The notes below the pieces were generated by a model. The model was not told the DNA's origin, did not search any database, and worked only from the letters and a program-made list of their open reading frames with translations. From Isoetes taiwanensis (Eukaryota; Streptophyta; Lycopodiopsida; Isoetales; Isoetaceae), in NCBI GenBank assembly GCA_021234155.1, contig JAJEKV010000050.1:1991842-2055841 (forward strand): DNA of 64,000 bases, written 5' to 3'. A program made the position numbers and the translations under genes. Below are positions 12,184 through 24,066 of this stretch, one piece after another; within the stretch, counting starts at the first letter, position 1; each line of letters begins with the position of its first letter.

Positions 12184-13993
12184 AATAAGAAGTTTGGTTT
12201 GAAATTCTCCTAGTGAAAGCTAATTGACAAACGCAAGGAAGGCATCTTTTGTCTTTCATTTAATAAACTATTTAGTCAACTTGGCCCCTTCTTACTTGAA
12301 GTAGTCAGCACTTAATTGCGTGGCATGACACCATATAAACTGACATGGTTTGCAAGACTATCTACAAACCACCAAAAATATGGGAGGATGTCACATCCTT
12401 GAAATAAGAAATGTCAAAAAGCAGATGTAACTTAGTAGTTCAGAAGCACTGAATCTAAGTTACTAGTAGTGTATAAAATAATTTACTAAAATCAATTAGT
12501 TGTATTCTACTAGTTTTTATGTAAAAAATACTTCTGGATGTCGTAAAATGGCATGAATTTTATAGATTTCGCCACTAATATTAGTGGAATTAGTAAACAT
12601 GACATACTTTATGGTATAGTAAATGGCATGAACTTTATGGTAGTGTGCGTCTTTGAGATGGGACGTTAATGTTAGGCACGATTGTCCCACATGATTAATG
12701 TAGACAACTGGTGCCTTTATGTCAAGCAATCTATGATTGTCCCACATGTTGATGTAACCCATCAACTACATAGGTAGGTGGTTGAACAAAAAATACGCAA
12801 ACTTTATTTTTGCCAGGGCAAACCTTAGATGTTTGGAAACAGTATTTTGGAAATAGTCAAGTATAAAGTAATTGAATAATGGTTTTAGTATAAAAAGGTA
12901 TGGTAATGGCATTTTCCTAGCGACATTCATATTTATAGTTGAAATTAAAAGTTTTTTTTCTTCGCACATTTACACAAACACGGGTTGACACTTTGAAGCA
13001 TTTTAAACTGTCCATGCTGCAAACCATGTAGGGTCACTATTGACGTGGACCCTAAGATGGAAGCAATTTTTAATCACGACCATGAGAGATTAAATCAATC
13101 ATCAGTTATTGCAATTTCTTCGTAACCCTGTCAAAAATATAAGTTAGGCATTTTTTCCCTACGATTTGATTTGCTTCCTACTGTTCATGCAATTTGATTC
13201 AGAGATAGATTAGGGCACTTCCTCATCATTTAGATGGCCATTCCATCACGATTCTATATTATATAACTAGTATAAACCTCGCCAGATATAGAGCATAGCC
13301 ATTAGATTTCGATCACTTGGAGCATTCAGCATTGCGGAATATTAAACTGGTTTCATGTTGTTTGTAGTGCAAGTGATCGCAAATGTTGAGAGATTCCTCA
13401 TTTGTGTAAGCTTTTAAGAGTTTAACAATGGTGGTGTTTGAGGATTGGCAAGATACTTCTTAAGCAGTCTGTATAGATTAATCTAGGCTTCAGTTCCATT
13501 GGCATCAATTCATGGTTCGGCTCGCATACCGACATCCCCTTATACCAATTCATGGTTCGGCTCAGATATACTAACCCCCAACTAAGAACAACAAGGGGAT
13601 GCCTAGATTGATTCATGGAGCCGAACCAATCTCTAAAAACAATATTTAGGGCATGGTTGACATCTACATTAATTAACTAGCTATAGAAACATCAAATTCT
13701 TGCATTATGAAGAGTATGCATTAGCTAAACTCAAAACTTGTAGATTCCTATTCAAAGCAATCAAACCTGCTTTAAACTAGTTCTAGTTAATTTGAAGTTA
13801 CCACTTCTCCTTCCCCCTTTCTTTCTAGCAATGCAAAAATTTAAATCACACCCCCCATAGATCGAATCACTCATATGAAAGAACCATTATCCGTTGAATA
13901 TTTCTATTAAAATTTCTCTTCGCATGAATCTGCAAGATAGGAAAATTGAACATCCTATTGTAAAGTCAGAAGATGCTTTGTTTCTTTTGATAT
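12184..13993. other. AT-rich intergenic DNA
   Basis: No gene is supported. Around 13480-13620 the phrase 'aattcatggttcggctc' occurs twice directly and once in inverted form ('gagccgaacca'), so a small local rearrangement or foldback is present. The rest holds nothing I can name. Confidence 0.4.
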
Positions 13994-16520
13994 TCACTTT
14001 GTCTGGTTTAATGCAGTAGCATAGATGTTTGAGATAAGGACATATGCAGCAGCATAAGAGGGATCTAGTCTAATAACTACATCAAAACATTGTCTGCCTA
14101 ACTCCACATTGCAGTATATGTGACAGGCATTAAGTAGGGTCATCCATAAACAGACATCAGGTTGTACATGAGTAGCTTCAACTAAATCTTCTACTTCACT
14201 GAAATGTCCTGCATGCCCAAGAAGATCCACCATGCCAGTAATGCGATCTATATCCAGCATTATGTCATCACATCCTCTCAGAATTACAAACCAAAGGGCT
14301 TCATCCACCATGCCCGCATATCTAAATGCAGTAAGAATGGTTCTATATGTTATATCATCCACCATGATTCCAGAATTTTGCATGCTTTTGAAACATTCTA
14401 CAGCCATGCTTACATTGCTGGCCTGAGCATATCCTGAAACCATTGCACACCATGATACCACATCTTTAGCCAATAGCATGTCAAAGACTTTACGTGCATC
14501 GCCTAAGCTCCCACATTTTGCATACATGTGAATAGTGGTACTTCCCACTACAATGTCAGTTTGCAACCCATTCTCCATGATCTTTTTGTGAATGTATCTT
14601 CCCTGCTCTATGGCTCCTGTATTACTACAAGCTTTATTTTAAAATGTGACTTTATCAGGCTTTATTTGATCAATTTGCATTTTGTCAAAGCATTGTAATG
14701 CAAGACAATCTTCAAAGTGCTGCACATACGCCGCAATCATTGCACTCCATACTCCAACATTTTTAATTGGGAAGTTATCAAATACACTCTGTGCTTCTTC
14801 CAAAGTGCCACATCTTACATACATATCAATGAGTGCACAGCCAACAATGTCAGACTGGAGTCCAGTTTCCACAATATGGTCATGGATATACCTGCCCTGC
14901 TCTAGGGCATTTAAATTACTGCATGTCTTTAGAATACTCAGAAAAATTATTTTACTAGGATTTAACCCTTCTTGTTGCAACCTTTCAAAACATTGCAAGG
15001 CAAGGAGATCTTCCCCATGTTCAGAATATCCTGCAAGCATTGCATTCCATGAGACTATATCCCGGTCTGTCAATCTGTTAAACAGTGTGCAAGCCTCTTC
15101 TAAACACCCTGTCTTTGCATAGAAATCTATAAGTGTATTGTTAATAAAATTATCAGGATGGAAGCCATCTTCTATAATCTTTTTCATGAATGCATCTGCC
15201 CTGCTCTATGTTACCTAAAGCCTTACATGCTTTCAGGATGCTCAAATACGTAACTTTATCTGCCATTATGCCACTCCTTTGCATGTCAAAGAAATGTTCT
15301 AGGGCAAATATGCCTTGACTATGTCTTGCATAGCCTGCAATCATTGCTCCCCATGCTATAATGTCTGGATTTCGCAAGCTGCAAAAGACTCTGCATGCTT
15401 CTAACAAGGTTCCACATTTAGAATACATATCAAGAAGAGTGCTGCTCACAACAATGTCATGCTGAAGTTCCATCCCAATAATCTGCTCATGAATGTACCT
15501 TCCTTGCACAATGTCATGTATGCTGCCACATGCTTTCAACCTGCTCAAAAGTGCGCCTTTGCTCGGTTGTAATCCAACATGTTGGATCGCGGTCGCACCA
15601 CTTCAAGACAAGTTCATGTTCACCATAAAGGCCAAAGGCATTAAGCATAGCAGTCTGTGAGGCCTCGTTCTGATTTGGCAATTTGTTGAAGACTCTGACA
15701 GCTTCTTCCAAGCTCCCACATTTGGCATACATATCAATAACAACATTGTTCATAACAAAGCCAATTTGCAGCTCACTGGCAATGATTTTCTCATGGATAA
15801 ACCTGCCTTTTTCGAGGGCGTGTGCCATGCTGCATGCCTTCAGTACGCTTACAAAAATGGCTTGATCTTGCTCTATGGTAGCATCCTCCATATTTTTATA
15901 ACATTCCAAGGCAAGATAGCTTCTGCCATGTTGCACATACCCTGCAATCATTGCACCCCAAGAAACAACATTTAGAATTGTTAGCCTGTCAAAAACCTTG
16001 CGGGCTTCGTCTAGCTTACTGCTTTTAATATACAGATCAATAAGGGTATTCCCAACAAGAATATCAGACTCTAGTCTACTTTTAATTATCTGCTCATGGA
16101 TGCAATAGCCATGTTCCATTGCACCTATTCTGCGACATACCTTTAAAACGCTAAAGAACGTGTATCTGTCACGTTCATCTTGCATTTGATCATATATACC
16201 AAGTGCTAAATGGCCTTCCCCGAGCTTTGAATAAGCATCAAAATTGCATTCCATGTATACTGATCCGGCAGAGAAACCTTACTAAATGCCTGATTCGCTT
16301 CTATCAAAGTTCTACAGGAAGAAAAGAAGCGAATGATATGATTAGCTAAAACAGTAACAGAATCAAGCCCATTATTGATCATCTGGAGATATAGCAGTCT
16401 GCCAAGTTCCAAGTCCCCACGTTTTGAGCAGTCTAACAGGGCTCTATAAGCAACATCTCTGGACATGGATGTTCCATCTCCAAATTCTCTGCGTGTATGT
16501 AGCCATGCCATTTGATCCAA
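13994..16520 (-). pseudogene. PLS-class PPR protein pseudogene
   Basis: An intact member would be an organelle-targeted RNA-binding protein involved in RNA editing or processing. Read from 16520 to 13994 there are about ten or more PPR motifs, seen as repeated VSWGAMIAGYVQHG, LALECY, SVLKACS, LEKGRFIHEKI and NTLIDLYIKSS words. It ends in an E-type region (MVDLLGHAGHF, LWMTLLNAC, YVLISNIYA) and a TGA-type end just before 13990; no DYW domain follows. The frame changes at about 16.24 kb (WNAI then FDAYSKLGEG, one T short in a T run), at about 15.59 kb, and at about 15.19 kb (one A too many in an A run). A stop plus a small deletion follow KPDKVTF at about 14.64 kb. No introns are seen. With three frameshifts it is unlikely to be functional, unless the single-base runs are assembly errors. 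Confidence 0.85.
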
Positions 16521-17319
16521 TTGTAGAAATTAAGTGCATATAATGATCTGAGGCAAGTCCAAATCAAGCAATGCAACAACATACCATTGCATAACCCCAG
16601 AATTAAAATCTTTCCATCCATAAATTACTCGTATGGAACGTGCACGCACACTCTTTTTCTCTCTTCGAACCATAAGTTAATATTGATCTGGGCTATTTCT
16701 TGAGCACACGATAGACATGAAAATTTGTTTCCTCTTTATCGTTCGTTTTTTAATACGAGGCAGAGCTTTCTGAAAATACAAGGAAGGAAGGCAGGGAGAA
16801 CTCCCAAAATATCCTTGTAAGTTTATGTAATTACCATAATTCCCCCACATGTTTAAAATTTACCATATTGTGGTTAGTCTACTCATTTAGCAATTAAGTT
16901 CTGCAATTGTTTGTTTGGGTGTGGTATTACCTAAGATTTCCTAAGGTTTTGGGATGTATTCGTAGGCCAATTTGTTATAAATCTGAAATGGGTTTTGGGA
17001 TTGCAGTGGTCGATTGGGTTAGGTTTGAAAGTTGTAGTTTTTAGAGGGGCAGTGGTGTCGATGGCTTAGCGTCCGCGTGGAGCTGGAGGCGATGGTGTAG
17101 GGCAGTCGAGCTAGGCGCAGGGCGGGGCGATGGAGCTGCGGCAGGGCAGGGCGGCATGGCCTTGGTGGATGGGTTTCGACAGGGCATGATTCGTCATGGC
17201 ATGATTCGGCAGGTTTTTCTGGATTTCGGAGGCGTGTCTGCTAGTCTTGGGGGTTTGCAAGCATGGTAGATGCAGCGAGGTTTTTGGAAGCAAGAAGTTG
17301 CAGGCAGGCAGACATAGGG
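16521..17319. other. region upstream of the PPR pseudogene
   Basis: This is the 5' side of the minus-strand PPR pseudogene. It contains a short purine-rich 'aaggaaggaaggcaggg' run near 16780 and a GC-rich plus-strand stretch at 17040-17300. No gene or defined promoter is supported. Confidence 0.4.
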
Positions 17320-17535
17320 GCAGTGACAGTTCGTGGCATAATGACCTCTTCAATCCGATTTTCTTGCCATGATTAATCCCTTTTTTTTGTAAGCCCTCTT
17401 CCTTCCTGTGCTTGTATTTCGCTTCAACAGGTGTGGCAGTGAGAGTTCCTGGCATATGACCTCTTCAATCCGTTTTCTTTGCCATGATTAATCCCTTTTT
17501 TTGTAAGCCCTCTTCAACAGGTGGTGTTTCATTTT
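17320..17535 (+). repeat. tandem duplication of about 117 bp
   Basis: The phrase 'tgacctcttcaatccg.tttt', followed by 'tgccatgattaatccc', a T run and 'tgtaagccctcttc', occurs at about 17340 and again at about 17457. Both copies end near 'caacaggtg'. The T run differs in length between copies (8 versus 6), consistent with slippage. No coding role is evident. Confidence 0.75.
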
Positions 17536-17904
17536 GAGGTTTTCTGGAACTACCTTTTGGGCAGGGGGTTCAACTCCCCGTGCTTTGTTATGTTCTTTGT
17601 TTCTCTGTTGTTGTGGGCAAGATGATGGGGACCGCAAGGGAACCTCACTTATCGGGTGCAATGGAGTCGGCCAGATCTTGTGGAGATTGTGAGGTGGGGG
17701 TCCGCATGCCTGCATGTATGTATGTAACATTGACCTCATGGGAATACTTGTTCCTCAACCTTTGGGTGATGTGGAAATGGGGATTTGACCCCATCTTAAT
17801 TTGTGATGGACGGTTGTGGTTATTGGGTTTGGATATGCTTGGGAATATGCCTTTTTGAATGGACGAGATTGAGCGACATGAGATTGAGATCTTGTGTTCA
17901 AGTC

Positions 17905-18345
17905 TCTGGGGTTTGTCATATGTTCTCATGGACATAAAAATACTATAAGAAGTTTTCCCCAAAAATACTATAAGAAGTTTTTCCACAAAAATACTATAAG
18001 AAGTTTTCCCACGCAACTATTGTTTTTTGTTGCACTCAAGAATCGGCCAGCCAGTATAGCCATCGGGTTCGTCAGTATGTTCTCAAGAATCGCCAGCCAC
18101 TATCGCCATCGGGTTCATCATATGTTCTCATGGACATAAAGATACTATCAAGAATCGGCCAGCCATTATAGCCATCGGGTTCGTCATATGTTCTCAAGAA
18201 TTGGCAAGACACTATAGCCATCGGGTTCGTGGTATGTTCTCATGGACATAAAGATACTATAAGAAGTTTTCCCATGCAACCGTTGTTTTTTGTTACACTC
18301 AAGAATCGGTCAGCCACTATAGCCATCGGACAGCCACTGTAGCTC
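17905..18345 (+). repeat. minisatellite built from two alternating words
   Basis: One word, AAAAATACTATAAGAAGTTTT plus a short C-rich end, stands three times in a row at about 17936-18012 and returns near 18250. A second word of about 48 bp, 'caagaatcggccagccactatagccatcgggttcgtcatatgttct', is repeated five times between about 18039 and 18345 with small changes. In two places the link 'catggacataaagatactat' joins the two words. The array is a local tandem repeat; no reading frame is conserved across it. Confidence 0.8.
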
Positions 18346-19039
18346 CAATTCTGATCCCTCTAGAATGACTTTGAAAATTTTTAAAGGCAATTGCACAAAT
18401 CCAAATGTAATGCAAGTACAAATGCCAAGATGATTTGTGATGCGCTCAGATCAAATACTATAGTTTGACTCTTAATGTTTCTGAAATTATCTTGGCTCCT
18501 GCCTCTATTTAACAGCTTGTTTGGCTCAATTACGTGAAATAGACCTTTAACACATGGACAAGTAGATCTATGGCATTAAAAAGGCTTAGAGCTTTATTCA
18601 AGTGGGTAGCCATTTCCCACCCAATGTAGATAACTTGGCAGAATATCCTAAGTCTATATTGGCTCTATAAAGTGCTTTGATGCCCAACTTATACTAGCAG
18701 CCATAACATCACATCCTAGTGAAATTGCAACAGTGGAGCCTGCTCTTGGACGAAATCTATGCTTAGTTTGGCAATGATAAGCCAAGCTATGAAAGAGGAG
18801 ATTTTGATGCAAAAAATCTTATTTAAGAAGCTGGAAAAAGGGCAGCCAAGGTACATTCCAACTTCATCTCAGAGCTAATGAAGGGTATAAAGGATGAACA
18901 GGCATGAGAAAACTAGACCAAAGTTGTTAAACATATATATAGCAATTGCGAGCCATTTTGGAAGGCAGTGAAACGTTCCTAGTGCCTTGAGAAATGGAAG
19001 CTTTTGATAGCTAAGTTTCCACAGCTATAATGTCAAAAT
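18346..19039. other. unassigned intergenic DNA
   Basis: No gene, RNA or repeat was recognised in these 700 bases. Confidence 0.4.
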
Positions 19040-19616
19040 AGAAAACAATAAAATGCCATCGATCTGAGCCATCAGATCGGAATTCTAGAATGGCCGAGCA
19101 TGCATGTCGAGCATGCATGCATGCATTGCATACATTTTCTGGGCCTCTGGTTCATTTGGGAGATTGCTACTTAAGACAAGCTTCTTCATCAACGTCTCAT
19201 CGGCGCTTCCTCATCTCTCTTAGCAGTACCTTATTCTCATTATTTGAAACCATGCAAGGGAGGGGCTTCTTCCTACTTGGTTTGACCATTTTAGTGTTTC
19301 TATCTGTATTGCTTCTCGGCCTTGTCTTTTCTTTGCCAAATTCCTTCGACCTTTGCCCTCAATCTCGTTTTGGTAAACCGAAGTTCTCTTCTTATAGGGG
19401 GCTTTGTCGCATTCATGCGAAGCCAATTCTAAAATGCCATTGATCCGTCCGAGTTCTAGAATAGCTGAGCATGCATGTCTGGCGTGCATGCATTGCATGC
19501 ATTTTTTGAGTCTCTGGTTTGTTGATGGGAGATCGCTATTTAAGGCAAGGTTCTTCATCAACGTCTCATCGGTGCTTCCTCATCTCTTTCACCAATCCTT
19601 ATTTTCACTCTTTGAA
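19040..19616 (+). promoter_or_regulatory. duplicated promoter-like block rich in CATGCATG
   Basis: Two related blocks, about 19040-19245 and 19425-19616, are offset by about 370 bp. Each has 'ttctagaat', a run of CATGCATG words, 'gggagatYgcta.ttaagRcaag', and then 'ttcttcatcaacgtctcatcgg'. CATGCA(TG) is the RY motif bound by B3 factors of the ABI3/FUS3/LEC2 type (established for seed plants). TATTTAAG at 19537-19544 resembles a TATA box, with CATCAAC about 20 bp downstream as a possible start site. A partial third copy ('cattcatgcgagcccaattctaga') is seen at 20046-20070. Promoter function is inferred, not shown. Confidence 0.45.
19252..19443 (+). CDS. hypothetical small protein with a hydrophobic N-terminus
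   Basis: A 63-codon frame begins at the ATG that follows the first promoter-like block. Residues about 5-25 are strongly hydrophobic (FFLLGLTILVFLSVLLLG), which looks like a signal peptide or membrane anchor. A short polar tail with three cysteines follows. The frame is also open upstream to 19090, so the start is uncertain. The second block (19425-19616) is not followed by an equally long frame. I recognise no family, and it may be noise. Confidence 0.2.
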   Translation: MQGRGFFLLGLTILVFLSVLLLGLVFSLPNSFDLCPQSRFGKPKFSSYRGLCRIHAKPILKCH

Positions 19617-20068
19617 ACTCATCCCCTCCTCCTTTACTTCATTGTTCAATGTAATTATTGCATGGCATGCGTGACCAGCCCCTCCATTTTGGGAGGTTTG
19701 TTTTTTCATGTTATGTTCTAGTGTTGGTGATGTACATGTAGGCTGGCAAGCGGCTTCGACTTCTTCATTTGTGGGTTTTTTTTGGGAGCGATTACTCGCT
19801 CTCATATTTGTCCAATCCCCTTGCCGAGGGCTTATCACCGCGAAAACCTAGAAGGATAGGGTTTTTTAATCCGGTGATAAGTTTTCAGCAGGTACACAAA
19901 TCAACATTTATTAGCATTGTATGTTGTATAATCGAATAATCCCTATATTTTCTATTTTTTGTGGGTAGTCTGCAGGTGTACGGCTATCCTCTATCCACCA
20001 TTGTAGAACATCTGCTGAGATGAATGAGAAGCCAAAGCTTTGTCATATTCATGCGAGCCCAATTCTAG
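19617..20068. other. unassigned sequence between promoter-like block and LINE ends
   Basis: No gene was recognised. The last 25 bases repeat the 3' edge of the duplicated block described at 19.0-19.6 kb. Confidence 0.4.
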
Positions 20069-20290
20069 AATATATTTTTTAACATCCACGGAGAGCAATA
20101 GGCAATGGGACCCATACAACAGGCTAGAACAATCCAGAACATCACCAAGCATAATGTAAACATTACAAAAGCTTGGGCAAAAGCCCAGATGAAACTATGA
20201 CTTGGACTTAGGCTAGACAATCAAATCTTAGATTGAAACTCTAGTGGTAATGTAAAGTTATATAATGTAATATAATGTAATTTATTCACT
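20069..20290 (-). mobile_element. very short LINE 3' end
   Basis: AATATATTTTTTAACATCCACGGAGAGCAATAGGCAATGGGACCCATACAA closely matches the LINE end at 34.79 kb, and the match extends to about 20130. The element is severely 5'-truncated and no coding part remains. It inserted beside, or was cut into, the third copy of the duplicated block. The right boundary is approximate. The stem-loop seen in the other copies is degraded here (GAGC / GGCA instead of GACC / GGTC). Confidence 0.6.
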
Positions 20291-20297
20291 ATTTCAT

Positions 20298-22010
20298 AAG
20301 GAAGGAAGGAAGGAAGGAAGGAAGGAAGGAAGTAAAGAACCTATGGTCTAGGAGACGAAAACCAGAAACAAAAATAAGGCTATAAAATGAGAAACAAGTC
20401 AGTCCATCACTGCAAAGAAACCTCACGAACTTGCCATATCTTCTCAAGGAAAAATGCAAGTGACTGTGAGTGTAATTGAAATACTGTATATACATTTCAA
20501 ATATCCGACTCTTTCAATCCATGACGATCTCTTATGGCTACATATATTGGACAAGCGATAAGGAAATGGTGTTCATCTTCAACTTCTTGTGAGCCACAAA
20601 CTTCACATGTTCTCTGAGCAATGGGAATCTGCCGCCATTGTCCACCCTTGTCCACCCTCAATTCGTAGATGATGGGAGCTAACCCTCATCCGACAAATCA
20701 AGTCTTGGTGTGCTCTATGTAAATGATCAAGAAGATACTGTTGCAGTGTGTAGATGACCATAGAATTAATCTCTCTTTTATAGAATTCTATTTTTCCTTG
20801 CGCATTTGCCCATAGTTTATCAATAACTCTCATCCTGACCCATTCTCTAATTCCTTCTGTTAGATATATCTACCATTGAGATACCCCAACGAATCAGCCA
20901 TGCAACTCTTTATGATACCAACCATTCCCACGGCTTGCTTCTAATACTTTATATGGCAATCTATCTGGCATTAGAGATTGAACTCTAAGCACATACCTAA
21001 TAAATTGGCAAAGAGCCTCCACCTCTAACGGCAACATTCTTGTTTCTGTGAGCAACATTAGGTATGGCGTTTGGAATTTAACTCCAAGCTCATTTATCAA
21101 GAAATGTTTTTGTACTGATTCAATGCTTTTCCATTTCTTGCGTGATAGCCCTGGCCCCCATAGTTGGCAACCATACAGAACTACTAGTGCATGAGGGCTT
21201 TATGTAAATGGTGGCACATATTCCGATCCCACAAATAAATTTTGCGGCATTATGCCTATATCCCAAATAGTGCTCTTCTGCTCGTATTTACTCTTTTATC
21301 CACTACAGCATTCCATGTATAAGTATTTGTTACCTCCAGGCCCAAATATCTGTAATTATGCACCAGCTCCACCACCTGTCCATCATAGTATAATCTATAT
21401 ACTTTCCTAGTAACAAACACCATGACTTTTGTCTTGTCTAGATTTACAGTTATCCTTGTAAGCTCACACGACCTTTTCAATACATTTAAATGTTTCTGCA
21501 AGTTTGTCTCAGATCGTGAAATAATAACTATGTCATCAGCATAGAGCACCAATTGTACTAAATAATTTGCAACGAATGCCCCCTCCAAGCAATTTTCCTT
21601 AAGCCACTCTTCACAAATCAATATGTACTCCAAAAAGCATTGGCGATGCTCATATAGGCGAGCAAACATGACTCTTATTTCAAGGGGGACCCGAAGATCC
21701 TCAAAATATTGCATTAGCTGTTTTCGTGGAACTATATCAAAAGCCTTGCCATTTGGCATTCATTATCAAACCGAAGTTTATCCTTTTTGCTTTTCGGAAT
21801 TGAAGATGAGAAAGCATGTCTTGCAGCCTCTAGCACTTTATTCTGGAATACTCTGCTTCGTTCCACGTGATCATGCGGAGGTACCCAATCCTCAAAGAGA
21901 TATTTTGTCTCTTTTGTATACTCTGTTTGCCTACCATAATCTAGCAGCAAAGGAGCTATACCTCTTGCTCGTGCTTTTGATCGACGGTTTTCCAAAGCTT
22001 TCAAATAAAA
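20298..22010 (-). mobile_element. LINE retrotransposon with internally deleted reverse transcriptase
   Basis: The plus-strand left edge is an (AAGG)8 tract (20298-20332), that is, the 3' tail of a minus-strand element. Reading 5' to 3' on the minus strand: a pre-polymerase segment (21732-22004, with RFDNEC), then reverse transcriptase (21256-21759) with KAFDIVPRKQL, LVLYADDIVI (the catalytic YADD) and NYRYLGLEV. Further downstream frames lead to TCEVCGSQEVEDEHHFLIAC at about 20.58-20.62 kb, the C-terminal cysteine/histidine finger. Most of the region between the finger-palm start and the YADD motif is missing, and so is the region before KAFDIV. No endonuclease was found. The element is therefore dead, but clearly a non-LTR polymerase. 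Confidence 0.85.
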
Positions 22011-23625
22011 AAAAAAAGAATGGAGAATGCTCAGATTCTACAAGAGGGCTTTCTACTAGCAAATCACTTAGAACCATTTCTGCTATATATTAGCAATATC
22101 ATAATCGACTACACTCTTTCCTTTTGCTATTTCATTTATAAAAAGCGATGATTCTAGGAATCTTTTGCAGCCATTAATAACAAACAATCTTATGGGGCGA
22201 TGATATGTTGGCATTATTATTCTGCTAGTGGCCGAAGATTTGCTGCTAATGTTTCTTTATGTCTCATAGTGAGAAGGACAAATTTATCAAACCAATGGTT
22301 GGATGGCTAGTGGTCTATAATAATTGTTGTATCTCCACGATAAACTGCCCACTTCTTTTGGTACGTGCTTCTTTTATTTTGCATAACCCCTCCCCATGCT
22401 TGCAAAGCTGAAGAGGAGAGAGGTCTTCTTGTATTGGGAACTTAATACCTTTGAGATGATTGTCGTGCTAAATCTTTGCAGTGGAATCATACAGTACTTT
22501 TATTCAGGAATGAATGGAGGGTTTTACAGCCTCAGGCACATATAGGCTGTGTTCATCTGATAGCATCTAAAGTTAGCCTACCCTTTTTTGGTGAATATGG
22601 TATGCAGATGGACAACAAAAATCTAGGCGAGCTGGTTCCCTATGCGCTGCCTCTCAATGACATAAAATAAGAGGGTAATCATAATTTTCTAATGGTGCTG
22701 ATATTGGGGGAAGTTCTTTCCATTTTGTATAACATGTTAAGGAGGGTCAATGTCTTTAGGGATTGCTTGGGTCTTTGCACCAATTAATACAAGTAAGCCC
22801 AAGGGCAAATAAAAAATGTCAAAATTCAAATTAACAATTCTAAAATGTTTAGTTGGAGCAAAATATGTGATGATCGGTTTCCGTTGTTCAAGAAAATGCA
22901 TGTATCGCCATGGTGGTCCTGAATTGGAAATGAGTCTGGTGTTCTGCTACTTGATCTTCTCATAATAATGAAGAACGTGGTTATCTCCATCTGTAAAAGT
23001 CTATATCAACCTTTGAGAAAGTGCCACAGAATTATAGGCAAATAAACTACTCCTCATATTTATTTTCAGGCATACATGACGTTTTTGGCATCTTTGTATT
23101 GAATGTGTTGATTAGAATTGTATCATCATAGCAGATCATGTTTTGTAAATTTTTTTTTTTTTAATATTATGTTAAGACCAATATAGGACACCACTTGCAA
23201 TACAACAACTGAGGAAATGATCAAATTGGGTTAACATCTATGCAGCATTTTATGACATTGCAAAACCCCTTTATTGTAGGGCAATGCAAATTGGTCTGCA
23301 ATTCCAGTTTTGCAACTCCCTGCCCTCTAATTGTCCAAGCAACCCCCGAATTTGCATTCCTCTCTCGTATCCTAATCCCATTGAATCTGAATAGATTTTA
23401 ACTTGAGACCACATAGATTAACTACATCAAATGCTTTGACTTTAATTATCGATGAAGTTAGTGTCTTTTGAATTTAAACATTTTCATGGCCCAAACATGA
23501 GAAGGAATAAGATGTTGCCTCTAGAAGTTGGCCGAATGTAAGTGTCATGTCGGTCTTTGTAAATAAGAAAAAGACAACTAAGAATATTCGATTGGGCTTG
23601 TGTTACTTCAAAAAAAAAACAAGGT
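22011..23625. other. unassigned AT-rich DNA
   Basis: No gene is supported. There are A runs at 22005-22018 (next to the LINE 5' edge) and T runs at 23150-23162. Nothing else was identified. Confidence 0.4.
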
Positions 23626-23705
23626 GCTGCGCACAGGGGGTTGCCCTCCATGGCCGGAGGGTGAAGTGGCTTAAATCATACTTCAAAGTCATGTTTTCAC
23701 ACCAT
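23626..23705 (-). repeat. dispersed repeat R1, partial copy 3
   Basis: Reverse-complemented, this reads 'aaaacatgactttgaagtatgattt' and, after a gap, 'ggagggcaaccccctgtgcgc'. It matches the right half of the copy at 8.29-8.36 kb. Only this end is visible. Confidence 0.5.
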
Positions 23706-24061
23706 CCATCACCGACAGACTTAGATATGCAGGCAATGAGGTTTTTTACATAAAACTGATCACTGCCCTCAAATTGGCTTCAAGATATCTATTTGCTGAT
23801 CTTTTCCTTTGGCCAAAAAACTCGTGGATGGATTAAAGAATCCCATGTGTTTGCCACAAAGAAACTCTCCAATTCAGAGACATTCGATGTTTCAATGCAC
23901 ATGGCCTGCTTCAAGATTTTTCGCAAGCACAGTATGAGCTGCGTCGGATTCCACAAAGGTACCTTCTCCTATAATAGTTTTGCCTTGGAATTTTCTTTTT
24001 ATAGGTCCTTTTGCAACTCCAATGCTGATATATGTTGTTGGGACTATTGCTAACAAGTTAA
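23706..24061. other. left flank of the copia insertion
   Basis: A minus-strand frame at 23892-24083 has an ordinary protein-like composition (GKTIIGEGTFVESDAAHTVL) but matches nothing I know and is cut by the copia element at 24067. I do not call it a gene. Confidence 0.35.
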
Positions 24062-24066
24062 GGAAT

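Noticed and set aside
14682-15122. Plus-strand 146-residue frame and neighbours
   Set aside because: Antisense shadow of the PPR pseudogene.
13994-16520. RNA editing rescuing the PPR frame
   Set aside because: Editing in plant organelles changes C and U and cannot repair indels, and this is a nuclear-type locus.
17905-18345. Possible CRISPR array (repeated 48-bp words)
   Set aside because: There are no uniform spacers, the words are direct tandem copies with internal nesting, and the DNA is eukaryotic.
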